DNA of 64,000 nucleotides, taken from assembly GCF_034259205.1 (NCBI RefSeq), contig NZ_CP139487.1, positions 3,844,001 through 3,908,000 on the forward strand, in the 5' to 3' direction. The notes under the pieces are model-generated. The model saw only the letters and a program-made list of their open reading frames with translations. It did no database searches and had not been told where the DNA came from. Shown piece after piece: positions 1 through 8,177 of the stretch. Each line of letters begins with the position of its first letter. Within the stretch, counting starts at the first letter, position 1. Source of the DNA: Peredibacter starrii. GTDB taxonomy: Bacteria; Bdellovibrionota; Bacteriovoracia; Bacteriovoracales; Bacteriovoracaceae. The position numbers and the translations under genes are program-made.

Positions 1-142
1 AGGCCTGAACAGCTCGCTGAAAGACTTGGTCGTTTCTGACTTGAGTGACTGTATCATTATCTGGATAACCATTTTTAAAACCTGGTTCATCAGCAGCATG
101 AGATGCAGAAAGTGAAAACAAAAGGAGCAGAAGGAATTTCAT
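1..142 (-). CDS. DUF1254-family exported protein, N-terminal fragment
   Basis: Only the first 47 codons lie in the window; the gene continues past base 1. Read on the minus strand it begins with a signal peptide (MKFLLLLLFSLSASHA) and then a segment containing YPDNDTV and FQRAVQAF. This resembles the start of DUF1254 proteins, which typically have a Y-P-x-x-x-T-V element followed by F-Q-R-A-V-Q. An AAGGA ribosome binding site lies about 8 bases before the ATG. DUF1254 proteins are exported and often occur with DUF1214; their biochemical role is unknown. The family call rests on a short stretch, so it is moderate; the gene itself is well supported. Confidence 0.65.
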   Translation of the reverse strand, partial: MKFLLLLLFSLSASHAADEPGFKNGYPDNDTVTQVRNDQVFQRAVQA

Positions 143-324
143 AAACACATCCTTGTGAAAGACTGTCTAGCATTCTCAAAAACCGCAAAGAGTCTTGTCA
201 CCGTTCACTGCTTATAAGTCTCATTTAGTTGATAAGGTAACCAGGCCGTGAGTTTGCACAGATAGAGTTATTTCTGAATAAAGCTTCGAGATGGTTTCTC
301 TACGAGGCATTCTAGGAGGGAATT

Positions 325-1608
325 ATGGTACTAAGTGATAATCTCATGGGCCTCAGTCAAACTTTTACATCACCCGATGTAGTGAGAAGGTTCAGTATGC
401 TTTTGGGTGAATCTGAAGAAAAAACCCGGGCGGGACTTAAAACTGCCATACCTACTCTTTTAATGGGAATTGCAGATAAAGGTGCTACCCCTGAGGGTGC
501 TCAAAAAATCGCAAACCTTGCGGCCAATCATCCTCTTGACCCTAATTCCTCCGCAAATGATTTAACAGAAACAAATCTTCCAGAAGGAAATACCGTCTTA
601 AATGGAATTTTTGGGAGTGGATTGACTCCCATGATTTCCAGACTTGGAAACTTCACAGGACTGAACACTTCTAGTGTGGCCAAAATGCTAGGACTTGCTA
701 CTCCACTAGTCATGGGAGTCATTGGCAACAAAGTGAAGAAAGATAATTTGAATGCAGATGGGCTAATGGGCTTTTTCGGACAACAAAAATATGCACTCGC
801 TGGTCTTCTACCCTCCAGTCTGGGAGGAGGTGCCGCCGCAACTTCGGCCAGAGGATTAGGAGTGAGACCATACAAGACAGTTGGAACTAAACGCTATTGG
901 TTTTTTGCTGCTTTGGCAGTCTTAGCAGTTCTTATCGGTTTGTGGTTTAAATCTAATAATACAATTGATCAGATTCCGAAGGCGGCGATTACTCCTACTA
1001 GTCCAAATGTTTCTTCCATGCCAGAGACAACAAATGTTCCAGCCGGAACAACTTCTAATACAACTGCGGCCGATTTAAATAGTGACACTGTAAATACGAG
1101 CGCAGCGGCCCCAGAGAGAACGGCCGCACCTGCTCCAGCAACAGCTCAACCAACGGCAAAGGGCCAAGAAGCGACTTCAATTGCAGCCTCGGGAACAACT
1201 GGTGCTGCGGCATTAAGTGAATTATCCGCGTTCTTAAAGGCCGGGGATGCTGCAGCAGTTCCTAAGAGATTTAGTTTTAAAAATCTCGTCTTTGCTTCAT
1301 CAGCGGCCAAGCTTATGCCGGGAGCAGAAGCAGAATTGGATCTTATTGCGAATGCAATGAAAGAGAATGGAACTGCCACTGCAACCATCGAAGGTTACAC
1401 AGACAACTCAGGAAATGCAGCGGCCAATCAAATACTTTCCGAAAACCGGGCCAAAGAAGTTAAAAAGCAGCTGGTCTCACGTGGTATTGCAGAAAACAGG
1501 ATTACAGCAGTGGGTAAAGGTTCCGAAGGACCAATCGCTCCAAATGAAACAATCGAAGGCCGTGCTCTCAATAGAAGAATCGAATTCGTAGTCACAAAAA
1601 TAAAATAA
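325..1608 (+). CDS. DUF937-OmpA fusion, inner-membrane-anchored peptidoglycan-binding protein
   Basis: The 427-residue product has three parts. Residues 1 to about 150 resemble DUF937 and have no signal peptide. A single transmembrane helix spans about residues 191-208. After a Pro/Ala/Thr-rich linker (about 220-300) comes an OmpA C-terminal domain (about 315-426) with the peptidoglycan-binding signature (GYTDNSGN, then N..LSENRAKEV). The inferred topology is a cytoplasmic DUF937 domain, one inner-membrane pass, and a periplasmic wall-binding domain. The start is set by AGGAGGG eight bases before the ATG. It is monocistronic and followed by a strong hairpin. The function of DUF937 is unknown; a link between cytoplasm and cell wall is inference. 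Confidence 0.88.
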   Translation: MVLSDNLMGLSQTFTSPDVVRRFSMLLGESEEKTRAGLKTAIPTLLMGIADKGATPEGAQKIANLAANHPLDPNSSANDLTETNLPEGNTVLNGIFGSGLTPMISRLGNFTGLNTSSVAKMLGLATPLVMGVIGNKVKKDNLNADGLMGFFGQQKYALAGLLPSSLGGGAAATSARGLGVRPYKTVGTKRYWFFAALAVLAVLIGLWFKSNNTIDQIPKAAITPTSPNVSSMPETTNVPAGTTSNTTAADLNSDTVNTSAAAPERTAAPAPATAQPTAKGQEATSIAASGTTGAAALSELSAFLKAGDAAAVPKRFSFKNLVFASSAAKLMPGAEAELDLIANAMKENGTATATIEGYTDNSGNAAANQILSENRAKEVKKQLVSRGIAENRITAVGKGSEGPIAPNETIEGRALNRRIEFVVTKIK

Positions 1609-1614
1609 CAAGCT

Positions 1615-1643
1615 ATGCCGTTCTCATTCAATGAGAACGGCAT
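1615..1643 (+). terminator. Hairpin terminator after the DUF937-OmpA gene
   Basis: A perfect 13-bp stem (ATGCCGTTCTCAT / ATGAGAACGGCAT) with a 3-base loop starts seven bases after the stop codon. The U-tract is weak: an AAATTTT stretch follows about ten bases later. It is therefore a likely but not textbook intrinsic terminator. Confidence 0.65.
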
Positions 1644-1760
1644 CATCTCTAAATTTTCCTGAAAATTAATAAACTAAAATATTTTCTTCATCCTTTGTGG
1701 CATTCGACCATGACTTCCCGGCGTACGAAAGTATTCTTACTGGAAACATAGGAGATAACT

Positions 1761-2369
1761 ATGAAATCGATTATCGCCTTTCTGCTCCTTCTTACGGTCT
1801 TCATTGCTGCACCTAGAGCACGAGCTTATTCCACTATGGATTTGAACTTTAACCTTGGTCCTTCACTAAGTCAGTCTGGTGGTATTTCGGATCTGGGTGA
1901 CCCAAATATCAACACCGGTTTTGAATTTAACTACTTTTTTAGAGAAAACCACGGACTTGGTTTCTCTTATTCAAATGAATTCGATTTCAATGGAAGTAGA
2001 AAATTTCCAGGCATCGATAGTGGCTCAATTTCAACTTTTGATCTTCACTATGCTTATCGCCATTTCTTCACACCTAAGTTTCATGTTCTTTTCGAACCGG
2101 GTTTTGGTTGGCAGACTCTCTATGATCAAAGTGGTGACTATTATTGGTACTATGCTTATTATGACGACCTTTCAACTGCACTTATCTTCGATTATAAACT
2201 TATGGCCCGCTTTATCTTGAGAGAGTGGGACAAGGACGAGGGGTCAACTGGTTCTTTCTATCTTGGTGCCGGTATTCAGCAGATCTTTTCATATAACGAC
2301 GAGCTAAATGGAAAAGATATTTCTGGTAGTCGTCTTGCGATGCTTTTTCAAATCGGCTTTGGTTTCTAA
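1761..2369 (+). CDS. Outer-membrane beta-barrel protein
   Basis: The 202-residue protein has a clear signal peptide (residues 1-22, ending ARA). The mature chain is rich in alternating aromatic and polar residues (Tyr and Phe in FNYFF, YWYYAYYDD, FGWQTL) and ends in Phe (FQIGFGF). A terminal aromatic residue on a final beta strand is typical of barrels inserted by BamA. The size fits an 8- to 10-stranded barrel. No conserved catalytic motif is visible. A GGAGATAACT ribosome site precedes the ATG and a terminator follows directly, so it is a single-gene unit. The specific function is unknown. Confidence 0.8.
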   Translation: MKSIIAFLLLLTVFIAAPRARAYSTMDLNFNLGPSLSQSGGISDLGDPNINTGFEFNYFFRENHGLGFSYSNEFDFNGSRKFPGIDSGSISTFDLHYAYRHFFTPKFHVLFEPGFGWQTLYDQSGDYYWYYAYYDDLSTALIFDYKLMARFILREWDKDEGSTGSFYLGAGIQQIFSYNDELNGKDISGSRLAMLFQIGFGF

Positions 2370-2373
2370 TAAT

Positions 2374-2403
2374 AAAAAGGCCACCTATTGGTGGCCATTT
2401 TTT
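2374..2403. terminator. Bidirectional terminator between convergent genes
   Basis: The stem GGCCACC/GGTGGCC (2379-2385 and 2390-2396) has a TATT loop. It is flanked by AAAAA on the left and TTTTTTA on the right, so it can stop transcription from both the barrel gene (+) and the lipoprotein hydrolase gene (-). Confidence 0.88.
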
Positions 2404-3871
2404 ATTTTCTCGGTCGGATTAATTGATGAAATTTTGCCTTTTTCTTACTCTTCTTAAAAATCTCCAAATCAGATTTTCTCATCTCTTCCAATTCACTGTA
2501 GAAGTCCATGTAACTCATCGGTACGCCGTATTTCTTTTCAAAGGCCACATCGCGGGCCTTAAGTTCTACTAAGAGCTTTTCCCCTAGCTGGTTAATGATC
2601 GTAACCGTTCTGATCATATTTCTTGGAACTTCTTTTGAGAAATCATCAAGCTTCAGAACCTTCTTCACTAAAGGCCACATAAAGGTACGGCGTACATCGT
2701 AGATAATCGTCCCTGCTAAGCGCGACTTCACATTATCTTTTAGTTCGTAATCCTTCTTAACCATCCATTCAAAAATAGCAGTCATGATGGCGTCTTTCTG
2801 ACGAGATTCACGAGTTAAACGTAAGTCCTGAAACTCTCCCATCAATTCAAAACGCGGATCAATCTCCATGTCACCGGGTTCGTAAGTTTCACCTTCCACC
2901 AACTTCAGGCGTTCGATAATACTTTTAGCACCCGCGATCTCATTGGGATAAAAGGGAATTTTAAATTGATTGTCACTCGCCATCTGGAAGGCAACTTGTG
3001 AGACCTCTGCACATGACATGGTCTTTGGATCATTGAAATTCAATTCGTAGTCATACTTAATTGGATTTTTCGAATCAATTCGTTCTTGTACAAGTTTGGC
3101 CATCTTTTCTGCCGCACTCTTAGCAAGCGATCTATCTTTCGCTCTTAACCAAAGGATTCGGGCGTTTTCGTTTTTTAGCGCATAATCCATGTCGTAGAAG
3201 GCGACACCTACTCCGACATAAGACTCAATTGTTTTGAGTTCTTTTGTTTTAGGATCTTCCGCCACCATCACCACGTGACTGAATTGAGTTGAACGTGTTC
3301 CCAAGCGAGCAATCATTCCTGAGAGAAAACTCACACCACGAGTAATGAGTAAGTCACCGGGTTCAAGCTTAGGCGAATTATTCGAACGGAATTGATAATA
3401 AGGAACGGAATTGTCCCTAATAGGCACAGGCTGATTCTGGAAATCAATTTCCGCCGGTGTGGAGTGAGTCACTTTGCGAGAAAGCTCGAGTAAGTAATCC
3501 TCAACAAATCGAAACTGACGAAAGTTTGCCTGCATTTGAATGGCACAATCTTTATCTACTTCATCTAAACGAGCATGAAGTGTGCTTCGAATAAGCCAGG
3601 AATTCTTGGCGATCTTTTCAGCGTCCTGAACGGCAGTCGCTGGCATGGCATTCACATCCATGGCATCAATTTGTTTTTCTAGTTCTCTTAAGTAAGGCAC
3701 ACAGTTTTGTGGAAACTGATGGTCTTCAACGTCCGCCAAGATGTTCTCACTTGCTTGCAGGAGATCATCTAGTTTGGGGGGTGATAGTGGCGCACTCGCG
3801 GTTCGCCTTCCCATATGCATACAAGATGAGAGGATAAGAACGGACGGTAAAATTAAATGGTATATTTTCAT
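2402..3871 (-). CDS. YiiX/YebB-like (NlpC/P60-superfamily) lipoprotein hydrolase
   Basis: The ATG at 3871 is chosen over the longer start at 3898 because AAGGA lies about six bases upstream and the product then begins with a lipoprotein signal peptide ending in LSSC (lipidated Cys17). The 489-residue protein carries a permuted NlpC/P60 (YiiX, DUF830) core: the entry strand EPGDLLI, the catalytic-type His in FSHVVM (His199), and the catalytic-type Cys in MSCAEV (Cys287). Such proteins are predicted amidases or peptidases, some acting on murein or lipids. About 100 residues before and 170 after the core have no recognised domain. Its place as an envelope lipoprotein in a possible predator makes a wall or lipid substrate plausible, but this is not shown. 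Confidence 0.82.
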   Translation of the reverse strand: MKIYHLILPSVLILSSCMHMGRRTASAPLSPPKLDDLLQASENILADVEDHQFPQNCVPYLRELEKQIDAMDVNAMPATAVQDAEKIAKNSWLIRSTLHARLDEVDKDCAIQMQANFRQFRFVEDYLLELSRKVTHSTPAEIDFQNQPVPIRDNSVPYYQFRSNNSPKLEPGDLLITRGVSFLSGMIARLGTRSTQFSHVVMVAEDPKTKELKTIESYVGVGVAFYDMDYALKNENARILWLRAKDRSLAKSAAEKMAKLVQERIDSKNPIKYDYELNFNDPKTMSCAEVSQVAFQMASDNQFKIPFYPNEIAGAKSIIERLKLVEGETYEPGDMEIDPRFELMGEFQDLRLTRESRQKDAIMTAIFEWMVKKDYELKDNVKSRLAGTIIYDVRRTFMWPLVKKVLKLDDFSKEVPRNMIRTVTIINQLGEKLLVELKARDVAFEKKYGVPMSYMDFYSELEEMRKSDLEIFKKSKKKAKFHQLIRPRK

Positions 3872-3925
3872 GGATTCCTTATCGGAATCCTCGGGCATTT
3901 ACGTTAGTTCTGGGCTTAAGTAACT

Positions 3926-3956
3926 GAAAAAAGGAGGCACCGCTAGGTACCTCCTG
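3926..3956 (-). terminator. Terminator of the 3966-4847 gene
   Basis: On the minus strand the stem AGGAGGTACC / GGTGCCTCCT (one mismatch, 4-base loop) is followed by six T residues. It starts ten bases after the stop codon of the upstream minus-strand gene. Confidence 0.85.
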
Positions 3957-3965
3957 CAACATGTA

Positions 3966-4847
3966 TTAGATAATTCTTCCAAGCATCCACAGACCAACCA
4001 TCATAGTTTCGTTGCGGATATTTCTCTCATCCAACATTCGGATGAAAGGAATAATTGTAAGTGATGGCATCGGTGAATAACCAAGACCCCAGCTCATATA
4101 GTTCTTATATCTCTTCAAGAAAAAGAAATCTCTGTGCTTTGGATTGCTCGAATCATTGGTATTTCGGTGTTGCATGTCCCACTCGTGCATCATCTGAGCA
4201 TTGAACTTGTCATTGATCTGATAGTTAATGAGTGTCGTGAAGTTAATACGGTGACGCTCTTCAGTCGCGTCTTGATTGTAGGCATAGTAACGATAGTTGT
4301 TCCACAGGATGATACGCCATTCTGGACGAGGCATCCAAGTAAGGTCATGTTGCCATTCGATTTGAGAGTCAATGTTTTCGTTACGGGATTTTGTAGAGAA
4401 AGGAGCACGATGCGTGAAGCGATTGTTGTACTGGAAGGTCGGCGATTTATAAAATGTGTAAAACACACCAAATTGCCAGTCATCCATCACCACAACGTGA
4501 GGGTCTGCTGTCGGTCGGAGATCATTCCTATCTCCAATTACCGTACTCACCCTCGGACTCATGAACAGGTTAAAGTTCTGAGTCATTAGATACCTGACGT
4601 TGAACGAGTGATACATGGTCATCGGCTCACGCTTCTTACTCCCATCATCCTCGATCTCGTTGTCGTCCCATTTTTTAATTGATGGGCCGAGAGTCTCACT
4701 GAAGTAGTTGATCTTAAATTTCTCTCTAAGACGTTCGAGAGAAAAAGGAGATAACGACGTCGATGAGGTGTTGGTCGCAGATGTCGAGGTCGTCTGGGCA
4801 AAGACAGCTCCAGAGCTCAACAAGAGGATCAAAAACAAATTTTTCAT
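3966..4847 (-). CDS. Exported outer-membrane protein, probable beta-barrel
   Basis: The 293-residue protein has a signal peptide (MKNLFLILLLSSGAVFAQ) followed by a Thr/Ser-rich linker. The rest is dense in Trp, Tyr, Arg and Asn in alternating patterns (WRIILWNNYRYYAYN, KNYMSWGLGYSPMP), as expected for barrel strands with long polar loops. No enzyme motif is visible. It is a single-gene unit with its own terminator and a long upstream region. I do not recognise the family; it could be a porin-like or substrate-specific outer-membrane protein. Confidence 0.75.
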   Translation of the reverse strand: MKNLFLILLLSSGAVFAQTTSTSATNTSSTSLSPFSLERLREKFKINYFSETLGPSIKKWDDNEIEDDGSKKREPMTMYHSFNVRYLMTQNFNLFMSPRVSTVIGDRNDLRPTADPHVVVMDDWQFGVFYTFYKSPTFQYNNRFTHRAPFSTKSRNENIDSQIEWQHDLTWMPRPEWRIILWNNYRYYAYNQDATEERHRINFTTLINYQINDKFNAQMMHEWDMQHRNTNDSSNPKHRDFFFLKRYKNYMSWGLGYSPMPSLTIIPFIRMLDERNIRNETMMVGLWMLGRII

Positions 4848-5181
4848 TTGATATACCCATCTTTAAAAAAGTTAATGTTCACTTCTTGTATACACGATTT
4901 CAATTATTAGAAAGTGCTTTGTTAATTTTTTTTAAGTTCATAACAAAATCTTCACACTTGGTGCCAGAGTGACATCAGAAGGCAAGAAAAATTCCATTTG
5001 AAGTAAGAAAAGTCAGGCTAGACAAAATGAAAAATGGCCTTTTTAACACCGAAAAAAAGGGCATGATTTCATGTAGATGGAGCACTAATAAAAATTCTGG
5101 TCTAAACAAACCCATTTCAAGGGTGACAGTCCCGCTCACCGATTGGTATGTAGCTTTTGAAATTTTTACAGGGGGTCTTGT
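4848..5181. other. Divergent intergenic region of about 330 bp
   Basis: This gap separates the minus-strand barrel gene from the first glutaminase-like gene and must hold both promoters. It is AT-rich at its left end. A weak inverted repeat, CCTTTTT with AAAAAGG, sits around 5040-5062. I see no convincing sigma-70 boxes, ORF or RNA gene. The only clear element is the AGGGGG ribosome site at about 5170-5175, serving the TTG start at 5182. Confidence 0.5.
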
Positions 5182-5919
5182 TTGAAATTAATTAGCCTAA
5201 TTGCGCTTATGGGTCTTTCTATCTCTGCTTTTGCCCAAGAGATTAAGCTTAACCCTTTCCAATGGACCATGACAGATGTTGCCTCTCGCGGTCTTACTAA
5301 AGAAGCTCTCTTCAAAGGTATGGATACTGAGTTTGTAAAAACCAACAGCTCTATTTGTTCAAACCGTGCTCTTATGTGGGCCAATGATTTTAAACGTGAT
5401 CACAATCTAGATACCGGTAAGATTTTTATCTTCTTCACTGAGAAGAAAAATGACGACGTTAAATTTAAAGTTTGGTGGTACCACGTTGCTCCTGTTATCA
5501 ATGAAAGCGGCAATATTTGGGTAGTAGATGCTGGCTTCCAAGGTCGTAACGGCATCAACGAGCCAAGAACAAAAGAAGACTGGATGAAGTATTTCAACCA
5601 GGGTCAAGTTTGTCGCGAAATTAAGCCGAATGAAACTGAGTTGATTGAACTTATGTTCTCTCAACAGACATATCCGAAATACACTGCGTACGGAAATCAT
5701 CCTTGTTACTACATGATTGTTCCTCACACTATCTGGACACCAAATGTTCTTGCTCAATCTCTATTGGGTAAAGATTCTTCTGGTAAGCCAGTTCGCGTTG
5801 AGCGCCCAGCAATTGTAGAAAGAGAACTAATGGAAGCTTGTGTTGAAGCTGCTTCTGGAAAAATTGGTCGTGTTTTCGGTTCTAGTAAAAAGAAATGTGA
5901 AGAATACGTGGCTAAATAA
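5182..5919 (+). CDS. Secreted protein-glutaminase-like cysteine enzyme, paralogue A
   Basis: The TTG start at 5182 follows AGGGGG by six bases and opens a signal peptide (cleavage near AFAQ). The 245-residue protein has the layout of the protein-glutamine glutaminase family: Cys59 in ICSNRALMW, His101 in WWYHVAPV and Asp116 in IWVVDAGF, a Cys-His-Asp triad in the papain-like order. This family deamidates glutamine side chains of proteins, releasing ammonia. Further cysteines (CREI, HPCYY, EACVE, KKCEE) may form disulphides outside the cytoplasm. The paralogue at 7449-8174 shares all three residues and these cysteines. Assignment to glutaminase rather than to a related transglutaminase-fold hydrolase is inference. 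Confidence 0.75.
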   Translation: MKLISLIALMGLSISAFAQEIKLNPFQWTMTDVASRGLTKEALFKGMDTEFVKTNSSICSNRALMWANDFKRDHNLDTGKIFIFFTEKKNDDVKFKVWWYHVAPVINESGNIWVVDAGFQGRNGINEPRTKEDWMKYFNQGQVCREIKPNETELIELMFSQQTYPKYTAYGNHPCYYMIVPHTIWTPNVLAQSLLGKDSSGKPVRVERPAIVERELMEACVEAASGKIGRVFGSSKKKCEEYVAK

Positions 5920-5928
5920 TCTACTGGC

Positions 5929-5960
5929 CCCTGGAGTTACTTAAAAAACTCCAGGGTCCT
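5929..5960 (+). terminator. Terminator after glutaminase-like gene A
   Basis: A 10-bp perfect stem (CCCTGGAGTT / AACTCCAGGG, 8-base loop) is followed by TCCTTTT. It overlaps the last codons of the convergent hydrolase gene. Confidence 0.75.
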
Positions 5961-6650
5961 TTTCCACGCATCCGCCGCCGCTTCCGCATTATAGACTTTT
6001 CTCTCTTCACAAAAAAATCCATGATCGCCTTGTTCGTAGACCACAATTTCGTGGGGAACGTTGTCTTTAGAAAGTGTCTGACGAATAACATTTATATCTG
6101 ACTCCGGGATGCTCGCGTCTTTGCCTCCAAAGAAGAAAAGTGTTTGCCCTCGAATGTTCTTCAATTCATCTAAGAAAGGGTGAATATGAAATCCTTCCCG
6201 AGGTCGAACCATTCCTCCACCATAGAAGGAGATCATGCGTTTAATACCAATTTTCGTCGCTCCCAGAGCGGACATAAAGCCACCCACACAAAAGCCAATA
6301 GAATACACCTGACTTAAATCGGCAGTGGGAAGGTCTTCTAAAAATCTCAGAGTCCCATGAATGTCTTCTATGATTTGTTCATTCGTAAGTTTCCCTAAGA
6401 GCGGGAAGATCGCCTCACGATTAGCATAATCCACTGTAATCCTTCTCCCCTCTCGGTGATAAAGATCAGGTGCCACTGCCATGAAACCTTCCTGAGCAAG
6501 TCTTTCACAGACATTTTGAATGTGATGGTTCACACCAAAGGCCTCCATGAAGACCAAAACCACGGGAGAATTAGTTTCAGGCGAAGCAACATAGAGATCA
6601 AAGGGGCCAGTGGGAGTTTCAATTGTGAGGAAGTTTTTAGAAATATTCAT
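5937..6650 (-). CDS. Dienelactone hydrolase family protein
   Basis: The 237-residue cytoplasmic alpha/beta hydrolase has no signal peptide. The catalytic triad is visible: nucleophile Cys in GFCVGG, Asp in GGKDASIP and His in QGDHGFF. The conserved Glu of the family is in FMEAFGVN. Length and motifs fit the dienelactone hydrolase/carboxymethylenebutenolidase family, which opens lactone or ester bonds. No aromatic-degradation genes lie nearby, so the physiological substrate cannot be read from context and it may be a general esterase. It is convergent with the glutaminase-like gene, sharing its terminator region. Confidence 0.88.
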   Translation of the reverse strand: MNISKNFLTIETPTGPFDLYVASPETNSPVVLVFMEAFGVNHHIQNVCERLAQEGFMAVAPDLYHREGRRITVDYANREAIFPLLGKLTNEQIIEDIHGTLRFLEDLPTADLSQVYSIGFCVGGFMSALGATKIGIKRMISFYGGGMVRPREGFHIHPFLDELKNIRGQTLFFFGGKDASIPESDINVIRQTLSKDNVPHEIVVYEQGDHGFFCEERKVYNAEAAADAWKRTLEFFK

Positions 6651-6665
6651 GCAGAAGATAATAGC

Positions 6666-6697
6666 GGAAAAAAAAGAGGGGGACCAAGTCCCCCTCT
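6666..6697 (-). terminator. Terminator of the 51-residue protein gene
   Basis: On the minus strand the stem AGAGGGGGAC / GTCCCCCTCT with a 3-base loop is followed by eight T residues. It starts about ten bases after the stop of the small ORF at 6707-6862, supporting that ORF as a real gene. Confidence 0.9.
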
Positions 6698-6706
6698 ATC
6701 ATAAAG

Positions 6707-6862
6707 CTAAGCTGCTTTTTTATTCTGTTGGTCAGTGCGGAAAGCATTGATATCCACGACGTTACTACCTTTATTGGCCATTAACTTGGCGTGGTTGATT
6801 GCTTTTTGTTCTTTCTTCGTCAGCTTCTTTTTCTGACCACCGTGTTCATGCTTCTTACTCAT
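6707..6862 (-). CDS. Small basic protein, 51 residues
   Basis: This short gene encodes MSKKHEHGGQKKKLTKKE followed by a segment containing NHAKLMANKGSNVVDINAFR and a KKAA end. GGAGG lies five bases before the ATG and a strong terminator follows, so expression is well supported despite the size. The product is cytoplasmic, strongly basic in its first 20 residues and without cysteines or a hydrophobic helix. A nucleic-acid or ribosome-associated role is possible but is a guess; I do not recognise the family. Confidence 0.8.
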   Translation of the reverse strand: MSKKHEHGGQKKKLTKKEQKAINHAKLMANKGSNVVDINAFRTDQQNKKAA

Positions 6863-7077
6863 ACGTACCTCCGGATAGAGCATTTCGTCTCATCACGAGA
6901 ACTTAAAATCTTATCGACACTTCAGATTTATTTCTTGAGCAAACAACTCAAGAAGTTAATATTTTCGAGCACTTAACTAAGGCTTTAGAACTAAATACAC
7001 CAAATATCTTACTCCTTGCAAAAGCCGATGGCGTCTAATTTAAAGCATAAGAATATGCGCCTGATATAGAGAGGAGT

Positions 7078-7410
7078 ATGATGTTTGGGAAGGAAGATTA
7101 TATGGATCAAAATCCAGTTGATAACAAAGTAGATAATTCCATCGCGGCCATTTGGTCGATGATGCTTCCTGGTCTGGGCCAACTTTTGAAAGGTCAGATC
7201 ATGCCTGGTATTTTCTGGGCGCTGCTAGTGGGTTTTGGCTATTTCGGTTATTTCTGGCCTGGTCTATTTCTTCATGGTCTCTGCATCATGGATGCCGCAT
7301 TTAACAAAGGCGAAAATTCTTGGATCGGCTTCGACACCATTTATAAAAAAATCGGTTTCGCACTTCTCATACTCGCCTTGTTGGCCTACATCGTAATCAG
7401 AAATTTCTAA
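7078..7410 (+). CDS. Small membrane protein
   Basis: The product has up to 110 residues with a TM2-like arrangement: a hydrophobic stretch beginning AAIWSMMLPGLGQLLKG, a Trp/Phe/Gly-rich helix pair (about residues 45-70) and a C-terminal helix (FALLILALLAYIVI). The motif LPGLGQ.LKGQ resembles that of small TM2/DUF5683-type membrane proteins. The start is uncertain. GAGGAG is very close to the tandem ATGs at 7078/7081, whereas AAGGAAG lies five bases before an ATG at 7102, which would give a 102-residue product starting MDQNPVDN. The function is unknown. Confidence 0.75.
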   Translation: MMFGKEDYMDQNPVDNKVDNSIAAIWSMMLPGLGQLLKGQIMPGIFWALLVGFGYFGYFWPGLFLHGLCIMDAAFNKGENSWIGFDTIYKKIGFALLILALLAYIVIRNF

Positions 7411-7448
7411 ACATATGGTAAAGACCTCCTTAACAAGTGAGGTATTCC

Positions 7449-8174
7449 ATGAAGTTTCTTGCATTGGCCTTTATGTTACCGCTTTCAGTCTTCGCGCAAA
7501 CGATTACGCTTCAAGATTTTAAGTATCCCGTTCAAGACGTTTTGACTCTCAAACTAAGCAAAGAAGAACTTTTTAAGAGCATGGATCTTTCTTTGATTAA
7601 ACCGAAAGATTCCATTTGCTCGAGTCGTGCCCACATGTGGTCATTTGATTTTAAGAAAAAGTTTGAAGTAGATGCTCCGAAGATTTTTTTGTTTTTCACT
7701 CGTAAGAATAATCGTCATGGTCAATTCACCTGGTGGTATCACGTGGCACCGATGGTGAATGAGGGCGGAAAACTATGGGTCATGGATAAAGGTTTTCCTA
7801 AAAAGATCACCTCTCCCCTTCTTCGTGATGAATGGATGAAAAACTTTGTGGGCGATAAATCGGTCTGCAAAGAAATTAAACCGGGTGAAGATGATTTGGT
7901 TGATCGCATGTTCAGAGAGGCCTCTTTCCCGGTCGAGACACAGTATGGCAGTCATGACTGTTATTACAAAATCACACCGGCCGGATATATGACTCCAGGA
8001 AGTGTGGCAAAACATATTCTTGGTAAAGATGAAGATGGCAGACCCGTCAGCTTCAATCGCGATGAGATGAATTTGAATGAAGTTTATAATGCCTGCCTGG
8101 AGGCCCACACTGCACCTTGGGGTTGGGCAGTAGGTGCGGGCCAACAGGCATGTAGAAATTTTGTCTGGAACTAA
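7449..8174 (+). CDS. Secreted protein-glutaminase-like cysteine enzyme, paralogue B
   Basis: The ATG at 7449 is preferred because GTGAGG lies six bases upstream and the product opens with a signal peptide (MKFLALAFMLPLSVFAQ). It is the same length and layout as the gene at 5182-5919. The catalytic candidates are Cys57 in ICSSRAHMW, His98 in WWYHVAPM and Asp113 in LWVMDKGF, and the later cysteines are also conserved (CKEI, HDCYY, NACLE, QQACRN). The two copies differ widely in other positions, so this is an old duplication. They are separated by unrelated genes rather than in one operon. A protein deamidase is the best family guess. Confidence 0.75.
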   Translation: MKFLALAFMLPLSVFAQTITLQDFKYPVQDVLTLKLSKEELFKSMDLSLIKPKDSICSSRAHMWSFDFKKKFEVDAPKIFLFFTRKNNRHGQFTWWYHVAPMVNEGGKLWVMDKGFPKKITSPLLRDEWMKNFVGDKSVCKEIKPGEDDLVDRMFREASFPVETQYGSHDCYYKITPAGYMTPGSVAKHILGKDEDGRPVSFNRDEMNLNEVYNACLEAHTAPWGWAVGAGQQACRNFVWN

Positions 8175-8177
8175 TTC

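Noticed and set aside
6791-6976. Plus-strand frame of 61 codons opposite the small basic gene
   Set aside because: It is antisense to the gene at 6707-6862, which has a far better ribosome site and terminator.
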